From positions 806,001-870,000 of the forward strand of contig NZ_FNTJ01000002.1 in NCBI RefSeq assembly GCF_900105185.1: a stretch of 64,000 nt of DNA, written 5' to 3'. Position 1 is the stretch's first letter; each line of letters starts with the position of its first letter. A program made the position numbers and the translations under genes. Positions 31,482 to 40,637 of this stretch are shown here, piece by piece. Below the pieces are notes generated by a model. That model was not told where the DNA came from. It did no database searches and worked only from the letters and a program-made list of their open reading frames with translations. This DNA is from Pseudomonas saponiphila. Lineage in GTDB: Bacteria > Pseudomonadota > Gammaproteobacteria > Pseudomonadales > Pseudomonadaceae.

Positions 31482-33817
31482 GGGTTGCGCTCCGCCTCGG
31501 GCGTCGGGTGCGGCGTGTGCCCGGCCCAGGGCGCGAGGATAAAGCTGAAGGCCAGCCCCAGGCTTACCGCCAGCCCGAAGTTGCTCACCGCCGGGGTGCT
31601 GGATACCGCCAGCAGTCCGAACGACAGCCAGGTGGTCAGGGCCGCCAGCAGGGTGCCCAGCAGGCTGACGGCGGCACCGCCGATCTGCTCGCGCATGAGG
31701 ATCGCGTAGTCGACGCTGATGGCGGTTACCAGCAACAGGCCGAACAGGCTGAACAGGGTCAGCGGCTGCCCCAGCCAGCCGAGGCTGGCCAGGCTGCACA
31801 AGGCTGCCAGCAACGGCAGCGCCACCAGACGCAAGGCACCGCCGACGCCGAAGGGCAGGATCAGCAGCAGCACGATCAGCACGCAGGAGGCCAGCTTGAG
31901 TTCGGCGGCGCTGACCTGGGTTGCGGCAAACACCCGGTTCAACTCACCGAGGCGGTCCACCAGTTGCACCCCGGGCAGGTCATGGGCCTGGACCTGCAGC
32001 AGGGCAGCGTCGTTCAGGCCTTGCAGACTGACCATGGCTGCCACGCCGTCGGCATTGGGCCCCAGCCACAATGGGCGATAAGGCTCGGCCAGGGGCCCGG
32101 CCAGGGCGCTGTCGATATCGGCTACGGGCAAGTCCTGCAGCTGCTGCAATTCGGCCTGCAGCGCCGCCAGTGGCACCCCCAGTTGCAGCAGCGGCTGCCA
32201 GACGTTCGGCAGTTGCTTGAGCGCTTCGCGTACCTGCTGCTGTTCGGCGGGTTGGCCAAGCAGTTGCTCCAGAGAAAGGTAGCCCTTGAGCTTGCCCAGG
32301 TTCACCAGCTGTTGCAGGCGTTCGTCCAGGCTTTTCAAGCGTTGCAACAGCTGTGGCTGGTCGGCGGCGCGCACCAGAAAGAACTGGCTGGTGGGTTGAT
32401 AGCCGGTGATCCGGGCAATGGCCTGGGCCTCTTGCAGCAGTTGCGGCGGCGCGCCGACCCACTGGCGGATATCGTTCTTGCTTTCCAGTTGCCACAGGCC
32501 GCCGGCGCAGAACAGCGCCAGCAGGGCCAGCAGCACCGGGCTCGGCACACGCTTGAGCAGCGCCTCGCGCACGCTGAGCAAGGTTTCGGCGACCCGCAGC
32601 GGCCATTGCGCCGGATGCAGCTCGACGCCCTTGAGCAGCGCCGGCAGCAGGCACACCGCCGACAGGTAGGCCCCCAGCAGGCCGGCGGCGGAGAACGCGG
32701 CGATCTGGGTCAGGGCCGGAAACGGGGTCCAGGCCAGGGCCAGGTAGCCGATGCAACTGGTGATCAGGCTCAGGCTCAGCCCCGGCAGGGTCAGGCGCAG
32801 GGCCGGCCAGCTGCGCCAGGGTTTCAGGCTCCAGCTCTTGGACAGGTAATGCAGCGGGTAGTCGACGGCCACGCCGATCAGGCTCGACCCCAGCACCAGG
32901 GTCATCACGTGCATGTGGCCGAACAGGGCGACACAGGCCACCGCGCCGAACAGCATGCCCACCAGCACCGGGACGAAGGCCAGCAAGGCGCGCCAGCGGC
33001 GAAAGGCCAGGAGCAGCAGCAACAGGATCCCCAACGTCGCGCCACCGCCAACCCAGGTGATTTCGCGGCTGGCCTGCTGCTGACCGTTGGCGGCGTACAG
33101 CAGGCCACTGGCGGCCAGCAGCTGGACATCGCCCTGGCTCGCCTGTTCCCGGCTGTGGCGCAGCAGCTCGGCCACTTGCAGGGGCAACTGCATGTTGAAC
33201 GCGTTGCCGCGGGTATGGGCCCGCAGCAGCACCCAGTGCCGGCCCTCGGCTTCGGCCACCAGGGCGCCGCTGCCGATATCCAGCTGCACCGCGCCATGTT
33301 GCGGCTGGTTGTTCTGGATGCGTCCGGTCAGGCCCAGCCAGTCGTCCTGGCTCGGCACCAGGGAGAAGCCGGCAAAGGGGTCGAACAGGCTTTGCACCCG
33401 CTGCTCGATGAACGCCTGGGGCTGGTTGATCAACTGCTCCCGGTCCTTGGCCGCGAGCATCGCCAGCCGTCCCTGGAGCAATTGCTTGCGCAAGGCCGGC
33501 AGGTCGGCCTGGAGGTTCCACTGCACCTTGTCGAACAGCCCGCTGGCCTGCCACTGCTCGGCCAGCTGGCGGGCCATGTCCACCGCCTGCGGGCGCTCGG
33601 CGTGCCCCACCAGCACCAGGATTTCCCGGTTCAGCGGCTCTTGCATGCGTTGTTCGGCCAGCAGCTCCAGGGCGTCGGGAGCGGTGCCGGGCACCAGCTC
33701 CATGAGGTTGGCCGACAGCGGCGCGCCGTGGCGCCACTGCCAGGCACCCAGGGCCAGTATCGCCAGCAGCAGGATCAGGAAAACACGGGGCAGCCAGCGT
33801 TCACTCGGCAAAATCAT
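31475..33817 (-). CDS. MMPL/RND-family exporter of the APE cluster
   Basis: A 780-residue RND-superfamily transporter. Two halves each have one helix, a large periplasmic loop (about 30-250 and 430-620) and a five-helix bundle; seen, for example, in the sterol-sensing-like VLGSSLIGVAVDYPLHYL and the matching AISVDYAILMREQIGG near the end. It is the standard APE exporter (ApeM position), presumably taking the lipid from the inner membrane. The LolA-like gene overlaps its start by 17 bases, which suggests they act together. Confidence 0.87.
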   Translation of the reverse strand: MILPSERWLPRVFLILLLAILALGAWQWRHGAPLSANLMELVPGTAPDALELLAEQRMQEPLNREILVLVGHAERPQAVDMARQLAEQWQASGLFDKVQWNLQADLPALRKQLLQGRLAMLAAKDREQLINQPQAFIEQRVQSLFDPFAGFSLVPSQDDWLGLTGRIQNNQPQHGAVQLDIGSGALVAEAEGRHWVLLRAHTRGNAFNMQLPLQVAELLRHSREQASQGDVQLLAASGLLYAANGQQQASREITWVGGGATLGILLLLLLAFRRWRALLAFVPVLVGMLFGAVACVALFGHMHVMTLVLGSSLIGVAVDYPLHYLSKSWSLKPWRSWPALRLTLPGLSLSLITSCIGYLALAWTPFPALTQIAAFSAAGLLGAYLSAVCLLPALLKGVELHPAQWPLRVAETLLSVREALLKRVPSPVLLALLALFCAGGLWQLESKNDIRQWVGAPPQLLQEAQAIARITGYQPTSQFFLVRAADQPQLLQRLKSLDERLQQLVNLGKLKGYLSLEQLLGQPAEQQQVREALKQLPNVWQPLLQLGVPLAALQAELQQLQDLPVADIDSALAGPLAEPYRPLWLGPNADGVAAMVSLQGLNDAALLQVQAHDLPGVQLVDRLGELNRVFAATQVSAAELKLASCVLIVLLLILPFGVGGALRLVALPLLAALCSLASLGWLGQPLTLFSLFGLLLVTAISVDYAILMREQIGGAAVSLLGTLLAALTTWLSFGLLAVSSTPAVSNFGLAVSLGLAFSFILAPWAGHTPHPTPEAERNPC

Positions 33818-34427
33818 GTTGCTCCGCTTCGCTCAAGGGCAGGGCGCTGCTGCTGTCCTGCATGATCAGCAGGGTGCGGTCGCCCTGGGCTTCCAGCAGC
33901 TCGATGCGTTGCACCAGTGCGCCGCCGTCGATGTTGATCTGGTTGAAGATCTGTTTCAGCAGCAGGGAGCGGGGGATCAACTGCAGGTGCCAGTCTTCGG
34001 CGCTGCCTTGCAGCTTGAGCTCGAAGTCCCGTTGCAGGCCGCTGCTGTCGCCTTGCAGCACGGCCAGGAACAGCCGGTTCTGCTCGGCCCCGGCGCTCTT
34101 GCCGGGGAGCATCTGCCAGCTGCTGGCATCGCGCCGGGCAATGCCGGCGGCGGTGATGCGGTAGTCCTGCTGCAGCGGGGTTTGCAGCAGCCACAGCAGG
34201 CCGTGGTTTTTCGCCAGGACGAAGTGGCCCTTGCTGGTCAAAGGCTGGGGCAGGGCCCGCAGGTGTTTTTCCTGGATGAAGCGGCCGTGGATCACCTCCG
34301 GCCGCGACAGCTGGTCGCTCAACTGTTGCAGATCGAAGGCCCGGGCCAACCCCGGCACAGCCAACAACACCAATAGCGTAGGAGCGAGCTTGCTCGCGAA
34401 CCGCCGCACCACGGTAATCAGCCTCAT
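33801..34427 (-). CDS. LolA-like outer-membrane lipoprotein carrier
   Basis: A 208-residue exported protein; the LolA fold is seen in the VIHGRFIQEKHLRALPQPLTSKGHF run, in parts. Probably a periplasmic chaperone that ferries the polyene lipid between the MMPL exporter and the outer membrane. The signal peptide runs MRLITVVRRFASKLAPTLL then VLLAVPGLARA. Codons 10-17 (FASKLAPT) are encoded by one arm of a REP element, and the ATG (34427) lies between the two arms, so the element supplies part of the n-region. No better start is visible downstream. Confidence 0.83.
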   Translation of the reverse strand: MRLITVVRRFASKLAPTLLVLLAVPGLARAFDLQQLSDQLSRPEVIHGRFIQEKHLRALPQPLTSKGHFVLAKNHGLLWLLQTPLQQDYRITAAGIARRDASSWQMLPGKSAGAEQNRLFLAVLQGDSSGLQRDFELKLQGSAEDWHLQLIPRSLLLKQIFNQINIDGGALVQRIELLEAQGDRTLLIMQDSSSALPLSEAEQHDFAE

Positions 34428-34475
34428 GCAGCGGACAGACCGACCGACGCTTTTCGCGAGCAAGCTCGCTCCTAC
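34378..34475. repeat. REP pair overlapping the LolA-like gene start
   Basis: GTAGGAGCGAGCTTGCTCGC (34378-34397) and its inverse GCGAGCAAGCTCGCTCCTAC (34456-34475). The first arm is inside the LolA-like coding sequence; the second ends 2 bases before the thioesterase stop codon (34478-34480). It is the only intergenic interruption in this part of the operon. Confidence 0.9.
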
Positions 34476-34477
34476 GG

Positions 34478-34903
34478 TCACGGTAGGGCCCTCGCCACGG
34501 CGTCGGTGAAGACCTTGGGCGAGGCCAGCTGCATTTCCCGGCTGGCGATCTCCACCGCCACCTGCACCGAACTGGCGCGGGTCAGGCGCTCGCCACTGGC
34601 CAGGTCGGTGATCAGGTAGTTGATCTTCAGGCGGTTCTCCCACTCCACCAGGCTGGCGCGCACGTTCAGGGTCTGGCCGAACACCGCGCCGCGCACGTAG
34701 CGCAGTTGCAGGTCGATCACCGGCCAGGCGTAGCCGGATTCGAGCATCTGGTTGTAGTTGTGGCCGAGCTTGTCCAGCAGGGCGCAGCGGGCCACTTCCA
34801 GGTACTTGACGTAATGCCCGTGCCAGACGACGTGCATGGTGTCGACGTCGAAGAACGGCACCAGGATCTGGGTGTCGGCGTGGATCACTCCCTTGCTACG
34901 CAT
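34478..34903 (-). CDS. 4-hydroxybenzoyl-CoA-thioesterase-like hotdog thioesterase (ApeK position)
   Basis: A 141-residue acyl-thioesterase. The 4HBT motif FDVDTMHVVWHGHYVKYLE lies at residues 18-36, with the catalytic-type Asp19/Asp21 and His24. Probably releases or edits the aryl-polyenoyl chain from its carrier protein. It overlaps the ammonia-lyase gene start by 8 bases. Confidence 0.83.
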   Translation of the reverse strand: MRSKGVIHADTQILVPFFDVDTMHVVWHGHYVKYLEVARCALLDKLGHNYNQMLESGYAWPVIDLQLRYVRGAVFGQTLNVRASLVEWENRLKINYLITDLASGERLTRASSVQVAVEIASREMQLASPKVFTDAVARALP

Positions 34904-36440
34904 GCAGCCTCCAGTGTTGTTCGCTGATGCGCTGCAGGCACAGGCGCAGTTCGCGCTCCAGGGCGCGGTCCTCGATCACCGGCGCGAAGTCCGCGGCCAG
35001 TTCCCGGTGCATGGCATCCAGGGCCGGCGGCAGTGGCCGGGCGTCGGCTTCCTGGCTGCGCAGCCAGACCCCCTGGTTGGCCGCGAGCAAGGTGGCGGCG
35101 GCCACTTGTTCGGTCAGTTCCAGAACCCGGATGGCGTCGCGGGCGGCGATGGTGCCCATGCTCACCTTGTCCTGGTTGTGGCACTCGGTGGAGCGCGAGA
35201 ACACGCTGGCCGGCAGGGTGTTCTTCAAGGCTTCGGCGGTCCAGGCGCTGGCGCCGATCTGCACCGCCTTGAAGCCGTGATTGAGCATGGCGCGTTCGGC
35301 GCTGGCGCCGGACAGGTTGCTCGGCAGGCCGTGGTTGTAGCGCACGTCCACCAGCAGCGCCAGTTGCCGGTCCAGCAGGTCGGCGACGTTGGCCACCAGG
35401 TTCTTCAGGCTGTCCATGGCAAAGGCGATGTGTCCGCCATAGAAGTGCCCGCCGTGCAGCACGCGCTCGGCTTCGGCGTCGATGATCGGGTTGTCGTTGG
35501 CGCTGTTGAGTTCGGTTTCGATAAAGCTCCGCAGCCAGTTCAGGCTGTCGGCCAGCACCCCCAGCACATGGGGCGCGCAGCGCAGCGAGTAGCGGTCCTG
35601 CAGGCGGTGCAGGGGCGCGGTCGGCGCGTCGATCGCCAGGTCCTGGCGCAGCCACGCGGCCACTTGCATCTGCCCCGGGTGCGGCTTGGCGGCGAACAGG
35701 CGCTCGTCGAAGTGCTCCGGGTTGCCTTGCAGCGCCACCACGTTGAGGGCAGTGATGCGGGTCGCCAGGTGCAGCAGGTAGTCGGCGCGGGCGAAGGCCA
35801 GGCAGGCCAGCCCGGTCATCACCGCGGTGCCGTTCATCAGCGCCAGGGCTTCCTTGGGCCGCAGCACCAAAGGCTCCCAGCCCAGCTCGCGGTGCACGTC
35901 GGCGGACTGACGACACTCGCCACGGAACAGCACCTCGCGTTCGCCGGACAGGGTCGCCGCCACATAGGACAGCGGCGTCAGGTCGCCGCTGGCGCCCACC
36001 GAGCCCTCTTCGGGGATCAGCGGCAGGATGTCCTGGTCGAGGAAGGCTTGCAGGCGCTCCAGCAGTTCCACCCGCACCCCGGACACACCGTGGCACAGCG
36101 ACTGCAAGCGTGCCGCCAGCACCGCGCGAGTGGCCTGGGCGTCCAGCAGCTTGCCCAGGCCGCAGCCGTGGAAGGTATACAGATGACGGGGCAGGGCCTC
36201 GACGTGTTGCAGCGGCACCGCCACCACGCAGGAGTCGCCATAGCCGGTGGTCACGCCATAGATCACCCCTTCCTTGTCCAGCAGGGAATCGAGGAACTGC
36301 GCGCCCTTGGCGATCCGCTGGCGCCAGGCGGCGTCGTCTTGCAGGCGGGTCGGCGCCTGGCGGTTGGCCAGGGCCAGCACGTCTTCGATGCGCAAGGGGT
36401 GTTCGCCGAAGGTTACCGGCTCATGGGTCGAGGTCGTCAT
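34896..36440 (-). CDS. aromatic amino-acid ammonia-lyase (HAL/PAL/TAL family)
   Basis: A 514-residue MIO enzyme. The prosthetic group forms from Ala150-Ser151-Gly152 (EEGSVGASGDLTPLSY); the catalytic lid Tyr is Tyr61 (YGVTTGYG). From my alignment by eye, the selectivity pair is Phe90-His91 (LYTFHGCG), where histidase has Ser-His, PAL Phe-Leu and TAL His-Leu, so substrate is not settled; an aromatic amino acid giving a cinnamate-type starter is the likely role beside the AMP ligase. It overlaps both the acyltransferase and thioesterase genes. Confidence 0.85.
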   Translation of the reverse strand: MTTSTHEPVTFGEHPLRIEDVLALANRQAPTRLQDDAAWRQRIAKGAQFLDSLLDKEGVIYGVTTGYGDSCVVAVPLQHVEALPRHLYTFHGCGLGKLLDAQATRAVLAARLQSLCHGVSGVRVELLERLQAFLDQDILPLIPEEGSVGASGDLTPLSYVAATLSGEREVLFRGECRQSADVHRELGWEPLVLRPKEALALMNGTAVMTGLACLAFARADYLLHLATRITALNVVALQGNPEHFDERLFAAKPHPGQMQVAAWLRQDLAIDAPTAPLHRLQDRYSLRCAPHVLGVLADSLNWLRSFIETELNSANDNPIIDAEAERVLHGGHFYGGHIAFAMDSLKNLVANVADLLDRQLALLVDVRYNHGLPSNLSGASAERAMLNHGFKAVQIGASAWTAEALKNTLPASVFSRSTECHNQDKVSMGTIAARDAIRVLELTEQVAAATLLAANQGVWLRSQEADARPLPPALDAMHRELAADFAPVIEDRALERELRLCLQRISEQHWRLHA

Positions 36441-37365
36441 CGGTCTTCCAGAATGGGTAAAAGTTGAACCATTGTTGCGGTGCCTGCAGGCAGTACTGGC
36501 CCAGGCGCTCGGCGTAGCGGGCGGTCCACTGGGCGATCACCTGCTGGCGGTCGTTGCGCTTCCACTGCACGGCTTCGGCGAAGGGTTCGAGGGTCACCTG
36601 ATAGCGGCCCTGCTGTTTCAGGCACAGCAGCAGGTTGACCGGGCACTTGAGCAGCCCCGCCAGCAGCCAGGGCCCCTGGGGGAAGGCCGCCGGATGGCCG
36701 AGGAAATCCACCCGCACATTGCGCCCGCCGTGCAGCGGCACACGGTCGCCGGCAATCGCCAGCCACTCGCCGCGATCCAGGCGCTGGCTCAGTTGCAGCA
36801 TGATCGCCGGGTCCAGCTCGCTGACCTGGATCAGCCGCAGGTGGCTGGCCCCGGCTTCGCCCAGCAGGCGGTTGAAGCGTTCGGCGTGCTTGGTGTGCAC
36901 CAGCACGTTCATGGTCACCTGCTCCCCCAGCTCGGCCAGGGCCCGGCACACTTCCAGGTTGCCCAGGTGCGCGCCCACCAGCAGTTGCCCGCGTTCACCG
37001 CGCAGTTGGTGGCGCAGCATCGCCGGGTCGATGATCTCGATCTGTTCGATGCGCAGCTTGCCGTTCCATACGTCGAGCTTGTCCAGCAGGGCATCGGCAA
37101 AGGCCATGAACTGAGCGAACACCCGCCAGTGGCTGGGGTGCAATTCCGCGCGTCCGCTCCATTGCGCCAGACGCTGCTGGTACTGCCAGATGCTGCGCCG
37201 GGCGCGGCGGCCGAACAGGAAGAAATAGAACACGATGACGTACAGCACCGGGCTCAGGATGCGGCGTCCCAGGACCCGCACGCCGAAGGCGGTGAGCTTC
37301 ATCAGCCAGAAGCTGCCGCGTTCCTGGTGCTCGGCCCAATGTTGGTTGGGAGGCGTCTGGCTCAT
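36421..37365 (-). CDS. lipid acyltransferase (LpxL/HtrB-like)
   Basis: A 314-residue inner-membrane acyltransferase starting at ATG 37365. One N-terminal membrane segment (about 25-50, ILSPVLYVIVFYFFLF) precedes the LABAT domain; GAHLGNLEVCRAL holds the HX4D/E-type catalytic motif. It probably acylates the glycosylated or glycerol-linked pigment. Its start overlaps the GT2 gene end (ATGA). In enterobacterial clusters I recall the two domains fused in one protein (ApeJ); here they are separate. Confidence 0.8.
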   Translation of the reverse strand: MSQTPPNQHWAEHQERGSFWLMKLTAFGVRVLGRRILSPVLYVIVFYFFLFGRRARRSIWQYQQRLAQWSGRAELHPSHWRVFAQFMAFADALLDKLDVWNGKLRIEQIEIIDPAMLRHQLRGERGQLLVGAHLGNLEVCRALAELGEQVTMNVLVHTKHAERFNRLLGEAGASHLRLIQVSELDPAIMLQLSQRLDRGEWLAIAGDRVPLHGGRNVRVDFLGHPAAFPQGPWLLAGLLKCPVNLLLCLKQQGRYQVTLEPFAEAVQWKRNDRQQVIAQWTARYAERLGQYCLQAPQQWFNFYPFWKTDDDLDP

Positions 37366-38096
37366 GGGCGCCACCGGCGCCAGAGGATCAGCGGCAGGCG
37401 TGCCAACATGCCGAAGAACAGCTTGGCGTGCATCTTCGAGATCAGCGCGTTGTCGTGGAACAGGCGAAAGTGCGAGAGGCCGTCCTGCGGGTAGTGCACC
37501 CGGGTCGGCAGCCAGTGCATGGGCTGGTTGCGCCAGGACAGGCGCACCAGGATCTCCGGGTCGAAGTCCATGCGTCGTCCCAGTTGCACCGAGTCGATCA
37601 GGGCCAGCGCCGCAGGCAGGGGATAGACCCGGAAGCCGCACATCGAATCGGGGATCTGCAGTGACAGGCTGTTGATCCAGACCCAGACATGGGTCAGGTA
37701 GCGGGCATACAGGCGGCCCTTGGGCACGCTGGCGTCGTACTGTGGATAACCGCAGATCAGCGCCTCGGGATCGGCCTGGGAGCGCTGGATGAAGTTATCC
37801 ACATCCGTGAGGTCGTGCTGGCCGTCGGCGTCCACTTGCAGGGCGTGGCTGAAGCCCAGCTGCGCGGCTTCGCGCAGGCCGGCCATGACCGCGCCGCCCT
37901 TGCCCTGGTTGATCGCCAGGCGGATCAGGAACACCTGCTCGCGCTCGGCCATTTGTTCCAGCACCGCCGCGCAGGCCGGGCTGCTGGCATCGTCCACCAG
38001 CACGCAGGGCAGGCCCCGGGCCAACAGCGCGTCGATTACCGCGGGCACGGCGGTTTCATGGTTGTAGACCGGGATGACGGCGCAGGGATTATGCAT
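37362..38096 (-). CDS. family 2 glycosyltransferase
   Basis: A 244-residue GT-A enzyme starting at ATG 38096 (MHNPCAVIPVYNHE). The nucleotide-binding LVDDASSP and the metal-binding DADGQHD (DxD) are seen, as is the later GRRMDFDPEILVRL segment. No membrane helices, so probably a peripheral enzyme transferring a sugar from a nucleotide or polyprenyl donor to the pigment. The frame continues 18 codons upstream, but those codons are REP-derived; the shorter start is preferred. Confidence 0.83.
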   Translation of the reverse strand: MHNPCAVIPVYNHETAVPAVIDALLARGLPCVLVDDASSPACAAVLEQMAEREQVFLIRLAINQGKGGAVMAGLREAAQLGFSHALQVDADGQHDLTDVDNFIQRSQADPEALICGYPQYDASVPKGRLYARYLTHVWVWINSLSLQIPDSMCGFRVYPLPAALALIDSVQLGRRMDFDPEILVRLSWRNQPMHWLPTRVHYPQDGLSHFRLFHDNALISKMHAKLFFGMLARLPLILWRRWRP

Positions 38097-38115
38097 GGAG
38101 GCGGGCCCCTGCACG

Positions 38116-38138
38116 GTAGGCGCTGGCTGGCCAGCGAA
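38116..38138. repeat. single REP-like arm in the APE operon
   Basis: GTAGGCGCTGGCTGGCCAGCGAA has the REP head and stem but no inverse partner nearby. It lies in the 65-base gap between the ligase and glycosyltransferase genes, the largest gap in this part of the operon. Confidence 0.55.
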
Positions 38139-38161
38139 TCCCGGGTTCAACGCCCGACAAC

Positions 38162-39835
38162 TTATCCACAGCTGGCCTCCAGCACGATGCGCCCGCTGGA
38201 ACAGGGAACGCCGTCATTGAGGTAGGCGAAATACAGTTTCTGGCGCTGGGCATCGAAGCGCAGGTTGAGCTGGATGCGATCACCGGGGCGCACCAGTTGC
38301 TGGAACTTCAGCACTTCCATGCCGGCGAAGCGGCCCGGCAGCTCCAGCAGTTGCTGGCCCAGGGCCAGGGCCCAGTCCACTTGCACGACCCCCGGCAGCA
38401 CCGGGGTGGCGGGGAAGTGCCCGCTGAAGTAGGCCAGGTCCGGCGGCACCGCCAGTTGCAGTTGCCATTCGTCGGCGTGCTGCACCTGCTCCAGCACTTC
38501 CGGGGCTTGCGGACGCGGCGCCAGCAACAGGGCCTGGACCTCGGCCTGGGGCAGCTTGCCCTGGTTGTTCAGCGGCAGTTGCCGCACCAGGCGCCAGCGT
38601 CGTGGCAGGGCCAGGGCCTCACAATGCCGGGACAGGTGCTGGCGCAGGGCCTGGGTCAGGTGACGCCGGCCCTGGTTGCGCAGGGCATGCAGGCCGGACT
38701 CGCTAAGCACCAGCAGGGCACCGAGGTAGGCGCGATTGTCTTCGACCACCCCCAGGCGCGCTTCCGCCACCCAGTCGTGGCTCTCCAGGGCTTGTTCCAG
38801 CATGGGCAGGGAGATGCGTTTTTCTTCCAGTTTGACGATGCGGTCCAGGCGGCCCAGCAGTTCGAAGCGACCGTCGGCGGCTATGCGCGCGGCATCGGCG
38901 GTGTGTTCGACATGCCCGGCCGGCAGATAGGGCGAGGCGATCAGCAGCGCGCCGTCACTGTCCTGGCTCAGTTGGACACCGGCAAAGGGCTGCCACAGGG
39001 TGTCGCCCTGGCGCCAGGCAATGCCGCCGGTTTCCGAGCTGCCGAGGATCTCCGTTGGCCATTGCTGCAAGCGTTGTTGCAGGCTGGCGGCGGCGTCGGC
39101 GGGCAAGGCACCGCCGGAAGAAAATACCCGCCGTACCTGGCTCAGGGCCGGCCAGTCGAGGTTATCGCCCATGCGCTTGAGCAGCGCCGGGCTGGCCACC
39201 CAGGCAAAGGCCGGGCATTCGCGGCTGGCCCGTTGCAGGTCTTCGGGGAAAGGCAGTTGGCGGCGCACGAAGGGGCGTCCGGCGCACAGCGGCCAGAGCA
39301 CGCGGAACAGCAAGCCGTAGATGTGCTGGGTGGCGACGCTGCCGATGATCCAGGCCGGGCCCAGGTCGGCACCCCACAGTTGCTCCAGGGCGCTGACCTC
39401 GTTGGCCAGCTGGCGCAGGCTTTTGTCGATGCGCTTGGGCTCGCCGCTGGAGCCGGAGGTGCACAGGCTCAACTGGCAGGCGTCCAGGTCCAGCTCGGCC
39501 GGTTCCAGGGGCTGGGCCTGCAACTGTTGCAGCGGTGTGTCCTGATCGGTCAGCCACAGGTCGACGTCCGCCGCCCAGCGCTGGCGGGTCTGGGGCTGCA
39601 GGTCGGCGGGCAGCAGCACGCTGACCCCGGCACGCCAGGCGCCGAGCAAGGCCACGGCCAGGTCCACGGCATCTTCCAGGTGCAGCGCCAAGCGGGTCAC
39701 GCCGCGCTGTTGCAGGGCGCCGGCCAGGCTCAGGGCCTGTTGCTGCAGATTCTGCAGGTCGATCCCGGGCTGGGCACTGACCACTCGCGGTGCTTGGGTC
39801 CTGAGCAACAGCCGCTCAAGGGCAATCCAGTTCAT
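38162..39835 (-). CDS. AMP-dependent ligase fused to a hotdog dehydratase (ApeH-ApeI-like)
   Basis: A 557-residue fusion. The first part (about 1-440) is an acyl/aryl-ACP ligase of the ANL family: ATP-binding loop [12 protein letters not shown] (124-135), SSETGG and the ribose-binding [17 protein letters not shown] hinge. The last part (about 455-557) is a FabZ-like hotdog domain with FSGHFP (catalytic-type His473) and the helix [15 protein letters not shown]. So one polypeptide would load the aryl starter onto the ACP and dehydrate hydroxyacyl intermediates. The corresponding enterobacterial proteins (ApeH, ApeI) are separate. The next gene overlaps its start by 4 bases. Confidence 0.84.
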   Translation of the reverse strand: MNWIALERLLLRTQAPRVVSAQPGIDLQNLQQQALSLAGALQQRGVTRLALHLEDAVDLAVALLGAWRAGVSVLLPADLQPQTRQRWAADVDLWLTDQDTPLQQLQAQPLEPAELDLDACQLSLCTSGSSGEPKRIDKSLRQLANEVSALEQLWGADLGPAWIIGSVATQHIYGLLFRVLWPLCAGRPFVRRQLPFPEDLQRASRECPAFAWVASPALLKRMGDNLDWPALSQVRRVFSSGGALPADAAASLQQRLQQWPTEILGSSETGGIAWRQGDTLWQPFAGVQLSQDSDGALLIASPYLPAGHVEHTADAARIAADGRFELLGRLDRIVKLEEKRISLPMLEQALESHDWVAEARLGVVEDNRAYLGALLVLSESGLHALRNQGRRHLTQALRQHLSRHCEALALPRRWRLVRQLPLNNQGKLPQAEVQALLLAPRPQAPEVLEQVQHADEWQLQLAVPPDLAYFSGHFPATPVLPGVVQVDWALALGQQLLELPGRFAGMEVLKFQQLVRPGDRIQLNLRFDAQRQKLYFAYLNDGVPCSSGRIVLEASCG

Positions 39836-40377
39836 CTACGGCCTCGTACCCGTTGTCGTAAAAGCCATTCAATGGCAAACAGCAGACCCATCAGCCCGTA
39901 GGCGATCAGGCCGTTGTACAACGTCCACCAGCTCAGCGGCGCCCACAGGGTCAGGGCCGCGGCGAGCACGCCGTTACAGAGAAAAAACACACTCCAGGCG
40001 ATGGTCACCTGGCGGGTATAGCGTATGGCTTTCTCCGGCAGGTCCGGCTCGCCAAGGCGCGCCAGGCGCTCCGCCACCGGCGGGCCATATTTCAGGCTCA
40101 GGCCGAACAGGCCGAGCATGAAGCTGCTGATCAGCACCGGGTACCAGCGCAGCAGCGCCGGGTTGTCGAACCAGGCCAGGAGCAGGCAGAAGACGATCGC
40201 TGCCAGGGCCATCCACAGGCTGCCGGGGCGGCGTTCGCCGGTCAGCGCCCGGGCCAGCCACAGGCCGCCCAGCAGCAGGCCGAACTGCCAGGGAGCGAAG
40301 TGCTCCATGCCGAAGTACACCGCGAAGGGGTAAAGCAGGCCGGCCAGCAACAAGCCCAGGCCGATCAGGCGGCTCAT
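39832..40377 (-). CDS. COG4648-type integral membrane protein (ApeG position)
   Basis: A 181-residue protein with about five or six hydrophobic helices (LIGLGLLLAGLLYPFAVYFG at the start, TIAWSVFFLCNGVLAAALT later). The family is a constant companion of the ACP pair in APE clusters; its biochemical role is unknown. It overlaps the downstream ligase gene and upstream ACP gene by 4 bases each. Confidence 0.75.
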   Translation of the reverse strand: MSRLIGLGLLLAGLLYPFAVYFGMEHFAPWQFGLLLGGLWLARALTGERRPGSLWMALAAIVFCLLLAWFDNPALLRWYPVLISSFMLGLFGLSLKYGPPVAERLARLGEPDLPEKAIRYTRQVTIAWSVFFLCNGVLAAALTLWAPLSWWTLYNGLIAYGLMGLLFAIEWLLRQRVRGRR

Positions 40378-40628
40378 GCGGCCGGCTGGACCAGACGGTA
40401 GACCGCCTCGACCACGTCGTTGACGGTGCGCACCGACTTGAATTCCTCGGCGGCGATTTTCTTGCCGGTCTGACGCTTGATGTGGTCGATCAGGTCGACG
40501 GCGTCGATGCTGTCGATTTCCAGGTCCTGGTACAGGTTGGAGTCCAGGCTGATGCTCTCGGGTTCCAGTTCGAAGAGTTCGACCAGGGCATCGCGCAGGG
40601 TGTTGAAGATGTCGTCACGGGTTTGCAT
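40374..40628 (-). CDS. apeF: acyl carrier protein (ApeF-like)
   Basis: An 84-residue ACP. The phosphopantetheine attachment site is Ser40 in LEIDSIDAVDLIDHI. Nine bases separate it from the second ACP gene. Carrier for the growing polyene chain or its starter. Distinct enough from the neighbouring ACP to suggest separate tasks. Confidence 0.88.
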   Translation of the reverse strand: MQTRDDIFNTLRDALVELFELEPESISLDSNLYQDLEIDSIDAVDLIDHIKRQTGKKIAAEEFKSVRTVNDVVEAVYRLVQPAA

Positions 40629-40637
40629 GGTCGGTTC

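Noticed and set aside
31508..33865. A 785-codon open frame opposite the MMPL exporter
   Set aside because: Low-complexity Gln/Arg/Gly-rich translation; the RND transporter on the other strand is unmistakable.
34428..34643. An N-terminal extension of the LolA-like gene into the thioesterase gene
   Set aside because: The extension is out of frame within a real gene and crosses a REP; the start at 34427 gives a proper signal peptide.
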